Positions 1 to 11,900 of a DNA stretch of 64,000 bases are shown here, in pieces. Source of the stretch: Antennarius striatus (Eukaryota; Chordata; Actinopteri; Lophiiformes; Antennariidae). The DNA lies in assembly GCF_040054535.1 (NCBI RefSeq), contig NC_090792.1, forward strand, positions 9,836,491 through 9,900,490. The letters run 5' to 3'. The position numbers were made by a program, and so were the translations under genes. The notes beneath the pieces are model-generated. The model saw only the letters and a program-made list of their open reading frames with translations. It was not told the origin of the DNA and did no database searches. How positions within the stretch are numbered: the stretch's first letter is position 1; every line of letters begins with the position of its first letter.

Positions 1-3000
1 GTCACACACTCCTTGGCCACAGGCGCGGCAGTGATGCTTAGACACCTTGGCAGTGAAGTACCGCTGGCAGCTGTGGCAAGAAAGTATGTCCTGATCGGGG
101 ACCCAGTAGGCAGGACGGGCCGCGTCTTTCACTAGACCTACACACAGGACACGCAAACACACACATGGGAGCATGTTTCGTCTTCTGTGCTTGTGTTGTT
201 GATAGTCTGGAATTGTGCTAGGTAATTCTGCCATTTCCAGTTTTTTACCTCTATAATAACAACACTGTAATAAAAGGTGTATTTTACAATATATTTATCA
301 GTTTTATTTAGAGCCTAAACCTTTAACCGTATCCATAATACATACCATCACTAACAATCTAATATTAAATCACAAGCAAATTTCATTTACAGAAACACTC
401 TTGGTAACAAAGCCTTTCCAGGTGTAACTAGCTGTAGTTATTTATATATAAAGTCGGTCCTTAGCTGGAAATCATTTGATTTTGTTGTGAGTGGAGCAGA
501 TTTTATCTTGAGGTGTTTTTATGGTGGAGACTGATTTTCAACAAGATTCTCACTTGCCAAAATCATAAAACATCGACGCTCTTTGGCAGTTAATAAAGGT
601 CTCCAACAGGCACATGTAAAGACCTCTAATACTCTGATAGACCAATGAGTTATTGTATGTATTAACCAAAGTTTTGGGGTTTCCAAAATGCGATCAGAAT
701 ATGTAAAAAACAAGAACCTGAATGTGGTGTGCAAATGCCACAATGACTTAGATTACCTGTACAGAAATGTCATATTGGCGCTACAAAAACAAACAATGGA
801 GGAAAGTTCATTCTACACGTTACTACAGATAGTGTGGAAGTGACTCATGAAGTAATCCAGAGCATTCAAGCAGCCGGACTCAAAGAAACGTCCAGGAACG
901 GAGATTTTACAACAAAACCATGAAACCAACAGGACAGGTTTCGTATGTCATGTTTGCATTACGATATGTTCAGCATTCAGTGAAAGGATCTCTCAATATT
1001 GAAACACTGCTACTGAAAGTTCAGTTTTTTATTTTGTGAAATTCATAAATGTAATCAAACGTGAGTTCATCAATAATAAATAATGAGAATTAACAACGCC
1101 TGTTTGGATTTTGACTATTTTTACAACATTACTCATTATATGGATCAGCTGTTAGGTTGATCTGTGACACTGGATTGAGAAATAGTGTTTGAGCAGAGTT
1201 TTCAGTAATTTGACAGGTTCCACTACAGCTAGATCATTACAATATTTTATATTTTCTGCATGACATCTTAGAGAATTCACACTAGGAACTACTAGGTTAT
1301 GTTACACCTCTCCCACTGGAGGGTACTGAGTATTTTCACCCACATTTACTAGGTCATTTAATCTCCTTATACAATGATACTCCTTAGGTTAGGCAATGAG
1401 TAACACTCACCAAGTGGGATGTCAATAGCAGTGACCACGACACCTAAGGTATTGGTCACTGCCTCTCCAACCTTCCTGGCGAGGTTTCCACCTTCTTCCT
1501 CTTCAAGCTCTGCCTCAACCAGCTCTGTATAAAGAAAATATTTTTGTTCCAACTGGGCTCAATCTAATCTTAAATGGCTGCTTGGCACGCTCACAGTAAC
1601 AGGCGATATTAGTCAGAGTGTGTACCTGCATATAAGGCTCTCTGTTCGAAGCAGGTGTCACAAACTCTGACAGGGGCAAGACCCCAGCCTCTCTCTGGGA
1701 CGGGGACTGCTTTAGAGGAACAGCCGTCACAGAAACCCTCCCCACAGGCACGGCAGTGATGTTTGGTGTCGTTGTCCTGGAAGACTGTGTGACACTTCTG
1801 GCAAATCTATTAAAAGACAAAAATAATAGCAACAGATATTGTTACTGACCAGCAGCTGGTGGGAAAGGGCTCAATGTACCTCTACACAAGTTTTATCTTG
1901 TGACCTACAAATACAAGGTTGTGTAATAGCCGCAGAACACCACACCGTAAACATCCCTCTGGACACTGAAGTGTTGACTTGGCTGTGGCCGGCTAGCAGT
2001 ACAGGGTAGGGCCGTGTGTCTCACTCACCAAGATGAGGGAGTTGGGTTTCCAGTAGGCTGGGGCGATCTGATCTGTCAGCCAGGAGGTGACAGCCTTAGC
2101 TGGCTTGACGCTGAGCTCTGACATAGACTGGGCCACCAGGTTGACTCCATCCAGAAGACGCTGCGCTGCATTGCTATTGTCCTTTAAAAATCCATTTGAC
2201 TACAACAAAGAAGCATGTCATTATCTACATTAGCAGATAATTGGATACCTTTTGTCATTATTATAGTTACTGTAAAATTACAGATATTTTAGGACATAGA
2301 ATACACGGCAGATATAAATTGTTTGTCCACAATTTTCAGATGGCCAGTTCTCTTACCCCAGGCCACACATGCTGGATCTCAGTGCGAACAACTGTATCCA
2401 CAGGGTCCTGGTTCCCATACCAGTACTGGCGGCTTCGATAAATCACTCCACAATTTGGACATTCAATAACATACCTGAAGATACAGTAGACAAATGTTTA
2501 GCTCACTAGATAGGTTTATATCTGAGGTATTACTCAGAGAATTTGGTTAAAAGTTGTTCTAGGACAGTCTGGAACAGACTGGAAAGGTAACATTAGCCTA
2601 TTTCAAACAGGCCGCAGTTCGTCCAGCTGTAACTCACCCAGACCAGGCGTACTTAGCAAGGCCCATCCATGGAGAGTCTGAGGAAGCTGAGGTCTTAGGG
2701 ACAACAATCACTTCCTTTCCCCCTTCATAGCAAGCCTGAAGCAGCAGACAAAAACATTACTGTATCTTCACACTCATCAGTAATGAAATAAGGTCAATGG
2801 TATCACCAGAAAGCTCAGTTCCAACTCAGGTGAGACATTGTGTTTACCTTGCAGGTGTAAATGCGATTATCATACTGGGCAGAATAACGACAACGATGCT
2901 TTGCCTCATGGTGAACTCCTTCTCCCAAGTGGTTCATGCTGTTCTTGCAGCCAGATCTGTGATAGACGATGCACATCAGAATGTTTAATACCCGCAGGAA

Positions 3001-5308
3001 AGAGTTGAAAAATTTTCTAGAAGGCAGAGGGATAACTCACCCACAACTGAGGCACAGACTGGAGCAGGTAAAGTACTCATCAGGAAAGAAGCAGCTGTGG
3101 GCCAGAAGCTCACCTGTGATTTTCCCATTAAAGCGTTCACTCAACGCCTGCAGGAAAGCAGTCGAAAATATTTAAGACTCCGATTAATCAAAGTATTGCA
3201 CCAAAGCCGTTTTGTTGACACAATCCTACCTGTAAGGCCTTGAAGATCACCACAGGGGTACGAGGGGATCGGGTGGCATTGTTATCCAGGAGCTGCTCAA
3301 GTTTGTTCTGCAGGCCACAGAAGTCGGTCGGAGGGGTGAGAGTTTGCGTGCCCCAGTACTGAACAGAGCTGAAGGCCTCGGGAAAACGAGAAAGCTTCTT
3401 AAACCGCTCCAACAACAGGCGATCTACTGACTCTGACTTATCTAACAACAGGCACAGATGAGGAGAGTTACCACAGTGTAATAACAATCAGAGATTAAAA
3501 CAGTTCCATTTGATAGTCTGCCCCCTTTTGAAAGTGTTTTTCTCATAAGTTCTAATTATTTTTCATATGATTAGACTTTGAAAAGCAAGCTGTAGATCCT
3601 TGAATGATTGCTGTACTGCAATAGTTTCCTGAAGGAGTGCAAAGTTCATAATGAAGCTCATATTTGAAATACCAACAGTGACAGAAATCTGCTAGTGGTA
3701 AAAGATGGTGTGATGTTCAAGTCTTTGCAAGTTGACAGAAAAGGAATTGGTGGCAGTAGATGCTTTACAGAAAACACATTTACAGAAAACACAATACAGA
3801 AATTCAATTTTCAAGTGGTATTTGGAGAGTAATAGAAAGTATGAGTTGCATGCAGACACTTTCTGGAACTGTCAGGTGTGAAAACATAAATATGTTCCTT
3901 TTTTTTTTTTTTTACACATTACACACTCTCAAAACATTTCACACAGCTGGAATTTTTTTTTTGAAAACAAAAAAAGAAACACTGAAGGCTAGTATTTACA
4001 AAACCTGTTTTTATCTTCAGATTCTTCACCCGTTACTCACTTTAAAGTCAGTGCAGACCTTCATTCATGGAAGTGTTTGCATTAAATTTCACTTCAAGCT
4101 TGGACTTGTCTTATGAACCTGTCACACACAAACTAATTACACTCTACAGTACAAGTGCTGAAATATTTTACCTGCTCCAAGCAATTTTGTGTGGACAGTT
4201 TCATGGAAGATGACCACCGCAGGGCCCAAGGAAGACAGTGGGACATCCAGGCCACAGCGAGTTGTTGTCGCCTTCAGCTCCTTGGTGAAATGCTTGAGGT
4301 AAGCATCAGAGGCATCACCAAGGAATTTGAAAAGATCATCGTGGAGACGGTCAGCGTGGGTACGGTAAATGATGAGATCAGAGATGGCGAGCACCTTGAG
4401 CAAGAGACGGATTCTCTGGCCCTGTTTGGAACTGTTCCCAAGCAGCCCCTCTGTGTCGATGACCACGACTTTATGGATGGGGTCAAACGCAGCCCACACT
4501 CCTACTGTGCAGGACTCTTGTGTAGGAGAGGTCTTGAAAACTTCTCTGCCCATGAAGAATGTGTGGTTCAGGGTATGAGATTTGCCCTCTCCTGTGTTGC
4601 CAAAGATGGACACCACCTTCAGTAGCTGGTCTGGGTGGGAGTTCAGGCGCTTCACAAATGAAGTTTCATCTTTTATCTTAAAGACACAAGTCACAAAGTG
4701 TTATTTATGCAACAAAATACATGGTCCCAGCAACAAAGTTCAACTTTTATGTATTGTGATTTCTTTTCTTTTGAAAGACAAACATCACTTTTGCTCACCT
4801 GTATTTCCTCGTTCTCATCGACCAGAAGGAAACTGGAGACTTTCTCCAGAAGTTTTAGTCTCTGAGATTTGATCTCATCGGCTATTTCAACAGTGGGTGG
4901 TACAGATGTCTGGACGGCGCTAACCACCACAGGTTTAGTTGGTGGAGAGTAAGCAGTGAGCTGGTGCTTCTTCTTATTGCCTCCACTGTGAGTCCGTTTC
5001 TGACAATCCTGGCACAAGTTGATTTTGCAGTTCTGGCAGCGGACCACGGATCTATGGCGTTTGCTATTATCTCCATTTCCTCCTTTGCAGTTGTCACAGT
5101 ACGGGATGTGGCCTGGGACTATCGGAACCCTCTCATGGCTCTTCAGACGCTCCTGGTTGTGGAGCTCCAGCTCACAGCGAACACACTGCAAGCTCTTGCA
5201 TTCATCACACTCAAATGCTGCCTCCTCAGAACCACCACAGGCATAACTCTCCTGGCATATTAGACTAGTATTGACTCCCTTTTCTAAGGATGAGCCATGT
5301 CCACTCAT
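1..5308 (-). CDS. zfyve1: zfyve1 (DFCP1), double-FYVE protein, 3' end outside window
   Basis: Eleven coding exons join in phase: 4799-5308, 4172-4676, 3230-3441, 3041-3147, 2848-2956, 2638-2735, 2357-2474, 2029-2199, 1626-1806, 1411-1524 and 1-137 (continuing past the left edge). They give 754 codons; the human protein has about 777, so roughly the last 25-30 residues are missing. In order I see a Cys-rich B-box-like N-terminus (about residues 20-115), a P-loop GNTGEGKS at 196-203 with a DTEG Walker-B-like motif near 244, a second Cys/His-rich region (about 430-530), FYVE finger 1 (about 604-668, KHHCRACG and RVC) and the start of FYVE finger 2 (about 717 on, KHHCRACG). In the known family the FYVE pair binds PI3P, the protein marks ER omegasomes during autophagy and sits on lipid droplets, and the P-loop domain hydrolyses nucleotide. 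The start is the ATG at 5306-5308, followed by MSGHGSS, similar to the human start. A noncoding first exon probably lies upstream. Confidence 0.95.
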
Positions 5309-5807
5309 CGTTTCTTACAATACAAAATACAAAAATAGTGCTTATTGACAATAGCACCAGCAATTTGCAATAGCAGTCAAAAATGTGCCACATGCAGCAA
5401 TAATGAATGACTAATGAATGACTAATATTCAAACAAACAGGGCTGCTGACGTAAGAACTGACCAATGTTCCAATCGATCAAATAAATTATCGCAGCATGA
5501 ATTCTAAACACTTACCACGGTTTTACTAATAAAGCTAATCAACAAAGAGATAACGGAGCATAAATAAACATCCGTCTCCTTGAGTAACACTTGATATATT
5601 GTTGTTTTTTTTACCACAAACAGTTAGCTTGTTCGTGTATTAGAGTTAGCACTTAGCTGCAACGTTACAGAATATGTATTAAACTTGAGCGAATAAAATA
5701 AAGATGATAGACAAACGTGTATTTCGGTCGAGACAACGAACAAGATGAATGTGCAAATGTTGATGCTAACAAGAAGCTAGCTGATAAAGTGACTCTCAAA
5801 TACTCAC

Positions 5808-5950
5808 AGGAAAATTCGTTGGATAAAAATCAACAGTAGGCAGTTTGTTGCTGTTTAAATTCGACTTTTTACAACAACAAAACACTAGTAGCCAGCGAGC
5901 CTCAGCAGAATATATCCGTCCGAACAAACATCAAGCCTCCAGTCTGTCAA
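5808..5950 (-). other. zfyve1: Probable noncoding first exon of zfyve1
   Basis: On the minus strand a strong donor (GTGAGTA, at 5801-5807) ends a stretch with no coding potential. A matching AG acceptor lies at 5314-5315, five bases before the zfyve1 ATG, so a 5'UTR intron of about 490 bp is likely. The upstream edge near 5950 is a guess, based on where the sequence becomes CpG-richer. Confidence 0.5.
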
Positions 5951-6209
5951 CAGAGCTGTGACAACATATCAACAAAAACAACAGCCAGTCGATGTAACCG
6001 CTCGGATATCCGCGGACTGGTTTGCTTTACGTCGGGAGGGAATTCCGCGCAGTTCCGTTATTAAACTATCTCAAAGTATTTCTGTGCCTGAATTGAACCG
6101 AGCAGTGTCATTGTTTTGTTCTTCAGTCTCTAGCTACGGTATTTTGTTGCCAGATCAGATCAGCTGATCTGATTATTTTCAGTCACAGGGTCAGAGGAGG
6201 GTATGGCAC

Positions 6210-6229
6210 TGCATGATGGGAAATGTAGT
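6210..6229 (-). promoter_or_regulatory. ZNF143/STAF-type (SBS) promoter motif
   Basis: Read on the minus strand this is ACTACATTTCCCATCATGCA, close to the ZNF143/STAF binding consensus (ACTACAATTCCCAGCATGC). It lies about 260 bp upstream of the proposed zfyve1 first exon, inside CpG-containing DNA (5990-6260). This motif is typical of housekeeping and bidirectional vertebrate promoters. I see no plus-strand gene starting here. Confidence 0.6.
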
Positions 6230-6594
6230 TCGACAAGACGGTCGCGCGAGTCATCAGAACCGTCTTTTCTTGATTTTCTGCTGCGTTCGCAAAATCTTCT
6301 GTTCTTTTGCGACCACTTCAAAGTATTTTAATGTTAACACAATTATTGGAAAAATATGGCAACATTTACTGTATTTTATTTGCTAATATTCCACCTATTT
6401 CACCACACAAGATAAAGAAAAAGTTATATTTAATGCAATTTGAATAATGGTTTCTACTATATTGAGTCAAAGGGAATAAATTTAACTTTAGCGTTATTAC
6501 TTATTATAATAATTATATTATCTAACTGAAATATACTACTTGTGTAACTATACTTTAAATTTGATTACTGAAACAAATTAATTTTTTTGAAGGT

Positions 6595-6878
6595 TTTGGA
6601 GGTTTTTAGAGGTTTTGGAGATAAAGTCAGAGAGGCCAGACTGAGATGGTTTGGACATGTCCAGAGGAGAGATAGTGAATATATTGGTAGAAGGATTCTG
6701 AGTTTTGAATTGCCAGGCAGGAGGCCTTAGAGGAAGACCAAAGAGGAGGTTTATGGATGTAATTAAGGAGGACATGAAGGTGTGAGAGAAGAGGATTCAA
6801 AGGACAGGGTTAGTTGGAGGCAATTGATTAGCTGTGGCGACCCCTGAAGGGAAAAGCTGAAAGGAAAAGAAGAAGATT
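6595..6878 (+). mobile_element. Decayed 3' tail of a non-LTR retrotransposon (RTE/L1-like pol)
   Basis: From 6613 the plus strand reads a peptide with RLRWFGHVQRRDSEYIGRR, then after a one-base slip near 6727 PRGRPKRRFMDVIKEDMK. This is the C-terminal signature of a common animal non-LTR reverse transcriptase, usually followed by a CGACCCC...AAGAAGAAG tail; here 6836-6876 has GGCGACCCCTGAAGGG then an A/G-rich end. In-frame stops and the frameshift show it is dead. Only the 3' end is present, as expected for 5'-truncated LINE insertion. The exact family is uncertain. Confidence 0.75.
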
Positions 6879-6971
6879 GTACATTTTTAATGTATATCTT
6901 CCTCTATGCAAATTTCTTCTTAATTTTATTCATCTTCCAAATGTTATTCTTTTTAGCTTTATTAGTCTTCT

Positions 6972-7075
<104 letters not shown>

Positions 7076-7998
7076 GCAGCAATATTTGTTTTTGTTTTTT
7101 CAAAATCAAACTAGTTGTTGATGTCACACCACATTTAGCAGATTAAGTTATTCTCTTTAACATTTGCATATAGTTACGTACGATACCACAAATTTACAGA
7201 TTACATGAGGATCATAACCATGCAGACCTGTTCAAGGATACTTTGCAGATAATGGATTTTTCTTTTATGTTTAAATACACCTCTAATATATAAAATCATA
7301 AAATAAAAGATAAGGAAGGTACAAAATTGTAATAGAGCTTCTTAGCAAATTTATTTTAGTGTTATTATCTACCTTTAGAGTCAAACCTTGGTCAAACTTT
7401 TGGTTAAACCTTGGTAACTTGTTTCGTAAATAAAAACACACCTCTGTTCATTAGTTTAAGAGGATTTGTGTTTTTAAAAGCAATTGTTGGAACCTTACTC
7501 TGCCATCCAATCAGCTTTCAGAGAGAATGTGGATTTAAACAGCTTTTGTCTTGTAAACTAGTAAAACTTCAAGGAGTCAGTGGGGGGACCATTTGTTTCA
7601 AATGACACTTTGTGTTTTCCCTCCATTTCTTCACTGACAATATGCTTCACTGTAAAGAGACTGTATGTTTCTCTCTTTTTTTTTACATTTATAAATTAAA
7701 GTTCTGACTCAGAGAAAATACAACATCGAATAATGAAATACATCTTATATTGAAGGCAGTTCATAGAGACACATGAAATCACGAACAACAAATTAGAAGA
7801 AGAAAAGAAGGTGAAGATAAAAATATCAGAATGTAGTGTTCAAAAAGCAGCACATTTTTGGTTTTAGATTCACATTCTTATAACACAGAAGTTAATGCAA
7901 CTTTTTAATAATTTAAAATGTTTCAAAAGTGAAATTGGCAGTCCACAAAACAAACAAACTGCAATTTGAGTACTTCCAATCCATTCATTAAATCCGTA

Positions 7999-8817
7999 TC
8001 AGATCATCCTGAAAATTTTCCGCCATCCAAAGTTAAAAAAAATCTTCATGCGTTTAGCAAGGCCAAGTTTTTTGGGGGTTGGGCCAGTGTTTTTATGCTT
8101 GATGGCAGCAAATATAGCTTGGTCAAACACATCTTTGAGGTTGTGTTGTGTGAGAGCTGAACACTCCACATAATCATGGGCGCTGATCCTGCGTGCCAGC
8201 ATTTTGGCCTGGCTGAAGGCCACTGGTTTGGTGCACCTCTGGTTCAGGTGAATGAGTATGTCCATACTGTGGCGAAGATCTGACTGAGTACCAACCAGAA
8301 TGATGGGAGAGTTGGGGTTACCAGCACGCATCTGTGGGATCCATTTGGTGGTGATGCTGTCAAAGGAGACAGGGTTGACCAGACTGAAGCAGAGGATGAA
8401 GACGTCCACATGGGCATAGCAGAGAGATCGGAGATGGCCAAACACCTGCTGTCAGTGGAAAAAAATTATATGAAATGAGTGGGGAAAGTATTGATTACGT
8501 ATATATTACAGTATAGTGGGGAACATTTACCTGTCCTGCAGTGTCTATCAGTTTGATACGAGTTGGAATTCCATTCACATGAACAAAACCTTGACAAAAA
8601 GTGAAAACAAAAAAATCATTTCTGAGTCATTCAGCAATAAGTCTTTAAAGCAGAGCTATCACTCACCAGTGAAGACATCAAACGCAGTCTGTTTGTACTC
8701 CCTGTTGTATCCATTGAAGATGTAGCTGATGATCATGCTTGTCTTTCCTACAGCTCCATCACCTACCAGCATGCAGCTCAGCTCTTCCTTCCTCCTCCCT
8801 TGGGAAACTTGTTCCAT
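7999..8817 (-). CDS. RHOU/RHOV-type (Wrch/Chp) Rho GTPase, divergent
   Basis: Three exons join in phase: 8667-8817, 8531-8589 and 7999-8448, giving 219 codons. G1 is GDGAVGKTS (19-27), G3 is DTAGQ (66-70), G4 is GTQSD and G5 is ECSAL. GTQSDLR and ECSALTQ-NLK-VFD are hallmarks of RHOU/RHOV rather than Rho, Rac or Cdc42. Known members signal through PAK in cell shape and neural crest behaviour. Two things are odd. Only 18 residues precede the P-loop, where RHOU/RHOV have a longer Pro-rich extension. The tail ends in WRKIFRMI, without the CFV-type cysteine that family members palmitoylate, and without a CAAX box. The neighbourhood (dll4, chac1, exd1) favours rhov, but the divergence leaves a lineage-specific paralogue possible, so no symbol is given. 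A four-codon uORF (ATG GAG AAA TAA) lies just before the start. Confidence 0.88.
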
Positions 8818-8962
8818 CTTTCCTTTGGTTATTTCTCCATTTCAGCAACCTGGAGGATCACATAAGTGTGCAGCATGACTGTAGAAGACGTCTGCTCCCT
8901 TAAGGGGCCGGTTGGTTCCAATAAAGTCGAGTGGACACCTCGATTTGAATAAACAAAGGCGC

Positions 8963-8967
8963 CCAAT
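8963..8967. promoter_or_regulatory. CCAAT box upstream of the Rho GTPase gene
   Basis: CCAAT within GCCCAATCAGAG, about 145 bp upstream of the start codon in locally CpG-containing DNA. It is plausible as a proximal promoter element; the transcription start is not visible. Confidence 0.35.
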
Positions 8968-8999
8968 CAGAGGGACGCTCCAACACTTTGTCTATTTCC

Positions 9000-11900
9000 G
9001 TTTGAAGCAGATCAACAGGGCCACTCCCACCGAAGCCTGTCCTCATTTATCGATTAAGACGATGAGAAACGCACAAATATTTTCCTATTTTCAGTTGTTA
9101 AATTCCGAGGTTGGCGTCAAGGCGCTATAAATCACATACCGTACATATACATAGATGCCAACACCAACACCACAAATAGTGTAATCAAAAATGTAAAAGC
9201 ATTATATAACGTTTTTATAATGATTTTGCCATTATAGGCTTTTACTAAATATATTTTAGGAGCTAGTGTGTCAGGTTGAAAATATATTGTAACAGTCTAT
9301 TGTGCCGTACAGCCTTATTTATCCTTGATAAATAAATGCGCTCAGCATTGGGTGTAATACCACGATCCGTCTGTAGGGGGAGATGTTGCCCCAGAATCGT
9401 CCTTTAAAGGCTGACGTCCACCTTCGCGCACCATCCAGATGTTGCTTTATTATTTCTCGTTCTTTTTCCGTTGTTAAACCATGTGCAACATGTCAAGTAT
9501 TGACATTTATCAGACAGACAGCTAATACTCTGCAATATATAGTTGCCTATTTATTTGTGTTCCCAAGTAGAGGTAGGGATTCGCTTTAATATCTCTCTTA
9601 ACATCACGTTGTGATTGGTATCGTTGAAATCATGAAGTATTACTTTCTATCCATTATTTTTTCTGAAAATGTCCAAAAGCAACTTGAGTCTCCCATGTAA
9701 ATGACAAGGCACAGCTGAGTGGAGCATTGTTAGACTATCACCAGCTGCAGTTTATAGCAGAAACGTCATCTTCCATGTTTCATCCTGTCGCTTTCAGGGT
9801 GTTTGGGTTCATTTATGGGCCTACAAGAAAACAAAAATAAATAAAATATATGCTTTTATACTGAAAAATATGTCACTGTATAAAAACTCTATTGCAGATC
9901 ACATCGAGAAAACTTTACAGTCATTAATGATCTGCATTAATAAAGATAGGAGTGGATTAAATGTGATCTGTTTACTGAACTACACTTTACACAGAAGGAC
10001 ACAGCATACTGCAGTTGTTCTTTCCCTGTTGCATATGATGCAACAATCTTTCAGACTGCAACTTATTGCTTTAATTGTAGTCTCGCTAACTTGCTGAACT
10101 TGTATTTCTGCTGTTTCTCCTCCACTTGTTCAAGACTGTCAGTTAAAATTACAATGAAGTGAGGTTTTTTGCATTTCTGGAGCATTATATTATGTAACTT
10201 TTTCACATTCCACTCTGAGTCTGATTTGTGTTTGTGGATGAAATCACATGTAAAAGATTAACATCAAAGGATACCTCCAAAAAATCAACAAGAACAAACA
10301 AACAAAATGCCATCGAGCCAACCTTGTGCCGCCTCTTTTTTTCAAGAACGCATAACTGACTTTTGTGATCATAAGAAAATAGGAAATGTGTAAGTGACAA
10401 TGCTTATGTGATCAAGCCTTCAGACCATCATCTCACAGCTGTTCTTATGTTGGGTCCTTGACCCCATGGAGTAGAACAACAATGCAATGTTAAAAATAGC
10501 TTTCATAAAAATAAACGTTGGCTTACTATTGCGGTAATTTTGTTTTGAAATGTTAAAAAGTTTTGCTTTCTTTCAGGTTCAAGAACTGAAAACGTGTATT
10601 TTCTGTCCTTCATTATCAAAGTGGTGGGTCAAATGAGCTGCAGCAGTATTAGATATGGTTTTAGAGATTCGGAAATGTTGGGGGGTGAGGGTGAAAATAC
10701 AACTTTAAACAAAGTGTTGTTCCTTATCTGTCCAGCCTGCAGGAAACTCTGCGAGCATTGTGTATTGCGGTACCTGCTTCCTGTTTGCCGTTGTTTCTCA
10801 TTCCCTCTTTCTCTCCCCCCTTTTTCCCACCACCTGCAGTGTGACTGACATACAGTTTATTCCCAGTGGTCGGGTGACAACATCTGTTACCCCCCAGACA
10901 CTCATCATGTTGCCAGCTCCACTCACATGTTATACCTCTGCAGCTGTGAGGCACAATGCTGTTCCTTAATCCAAGGTAAACGTCAAACACAGGAAATCTT
11001 CTTTAAATATCTCAACTTCCAAACATTCTTTTTCCTGTTGCAGCCATTTTAATAATCACAGATCAACAACTAAGCTGTCTGATAATGCACCAAATGCAAA
11101 GAAATGCAATCAATATGTAACAGCATAAGCATGTTTCTGCAAAGTTTGCATGAAGTTGAACCTGTGCAGCAGATGTAAGCAGCACACTGACAATTTGAGC
11201 AGCCTTCGAATATCTGGAGATCAAATGGGATATGTATCTGATACTATAAGCATGCTTTGTGTCTGCATTCTCATGCTCTCTCCTTTTGCATGACTAGACA
11301 TGCTGAAATGTATCCTGACATAGATTTACAGTAATCTTCTTAGAAAGGGTCTCAATATGTACAGATTAAGAACAATCTCCCTACATGAACATAAAACGCT
11401 TCAAAATAATTACTGCTCCTTCTCGTTGTCCTCTGCAATGTCATGCAAAGGAATACCACATGAAAACAAATAGCATTTGTTTCTCCCAGAAACGTCACTC
11501 TTAATGTTAAAGCGATATCTACCAGATAGGTGTTAAAAGATTATGCTCCACCCTAAGCCAGAGTTAAGCATGGCACGCTACAGCCAGGCCTCAAAACAAG
11601 TGGCTGACAGGAGATGAAGTGATAAACAATCATTTGCATAACATTTCCTGCATAATGTGTCTTTAAGTAGATATAGCCATGGCTCTTTAATGGTGTGGAT
11701 TAGTACAGGATGGGTGGTTCCATCACCCTGAGACCTTAGATAATAGATACCCCATCATTCTCTTCCTTTTGCTCCTAGGTGTGAATTTAGGGTCACAACA
11801 GGGACACTCTGACACTTGCAGTTCATGTACCCTCCATAATCACTGTGGTAGTGCTTGCAGCTTGGTGTTGAAGGTCATGACCTGCTTGCCTGAATTTGAC

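Noticed and set aside
3041-3147. Splitting this zfyve1 exon at the internal GTGAGC
   Set aside because: Reading straight through gives GELLAHSCFFPDEYFTCSS, matching the family, so the GTGAGC is treated as cryptic.
4155-4625. 156-codon open frame on the plus strand
   Set aside because: It is antisense to the conserved P-loop exon of zfyve1; the minus strand explains the sequence and carries the splice signals.
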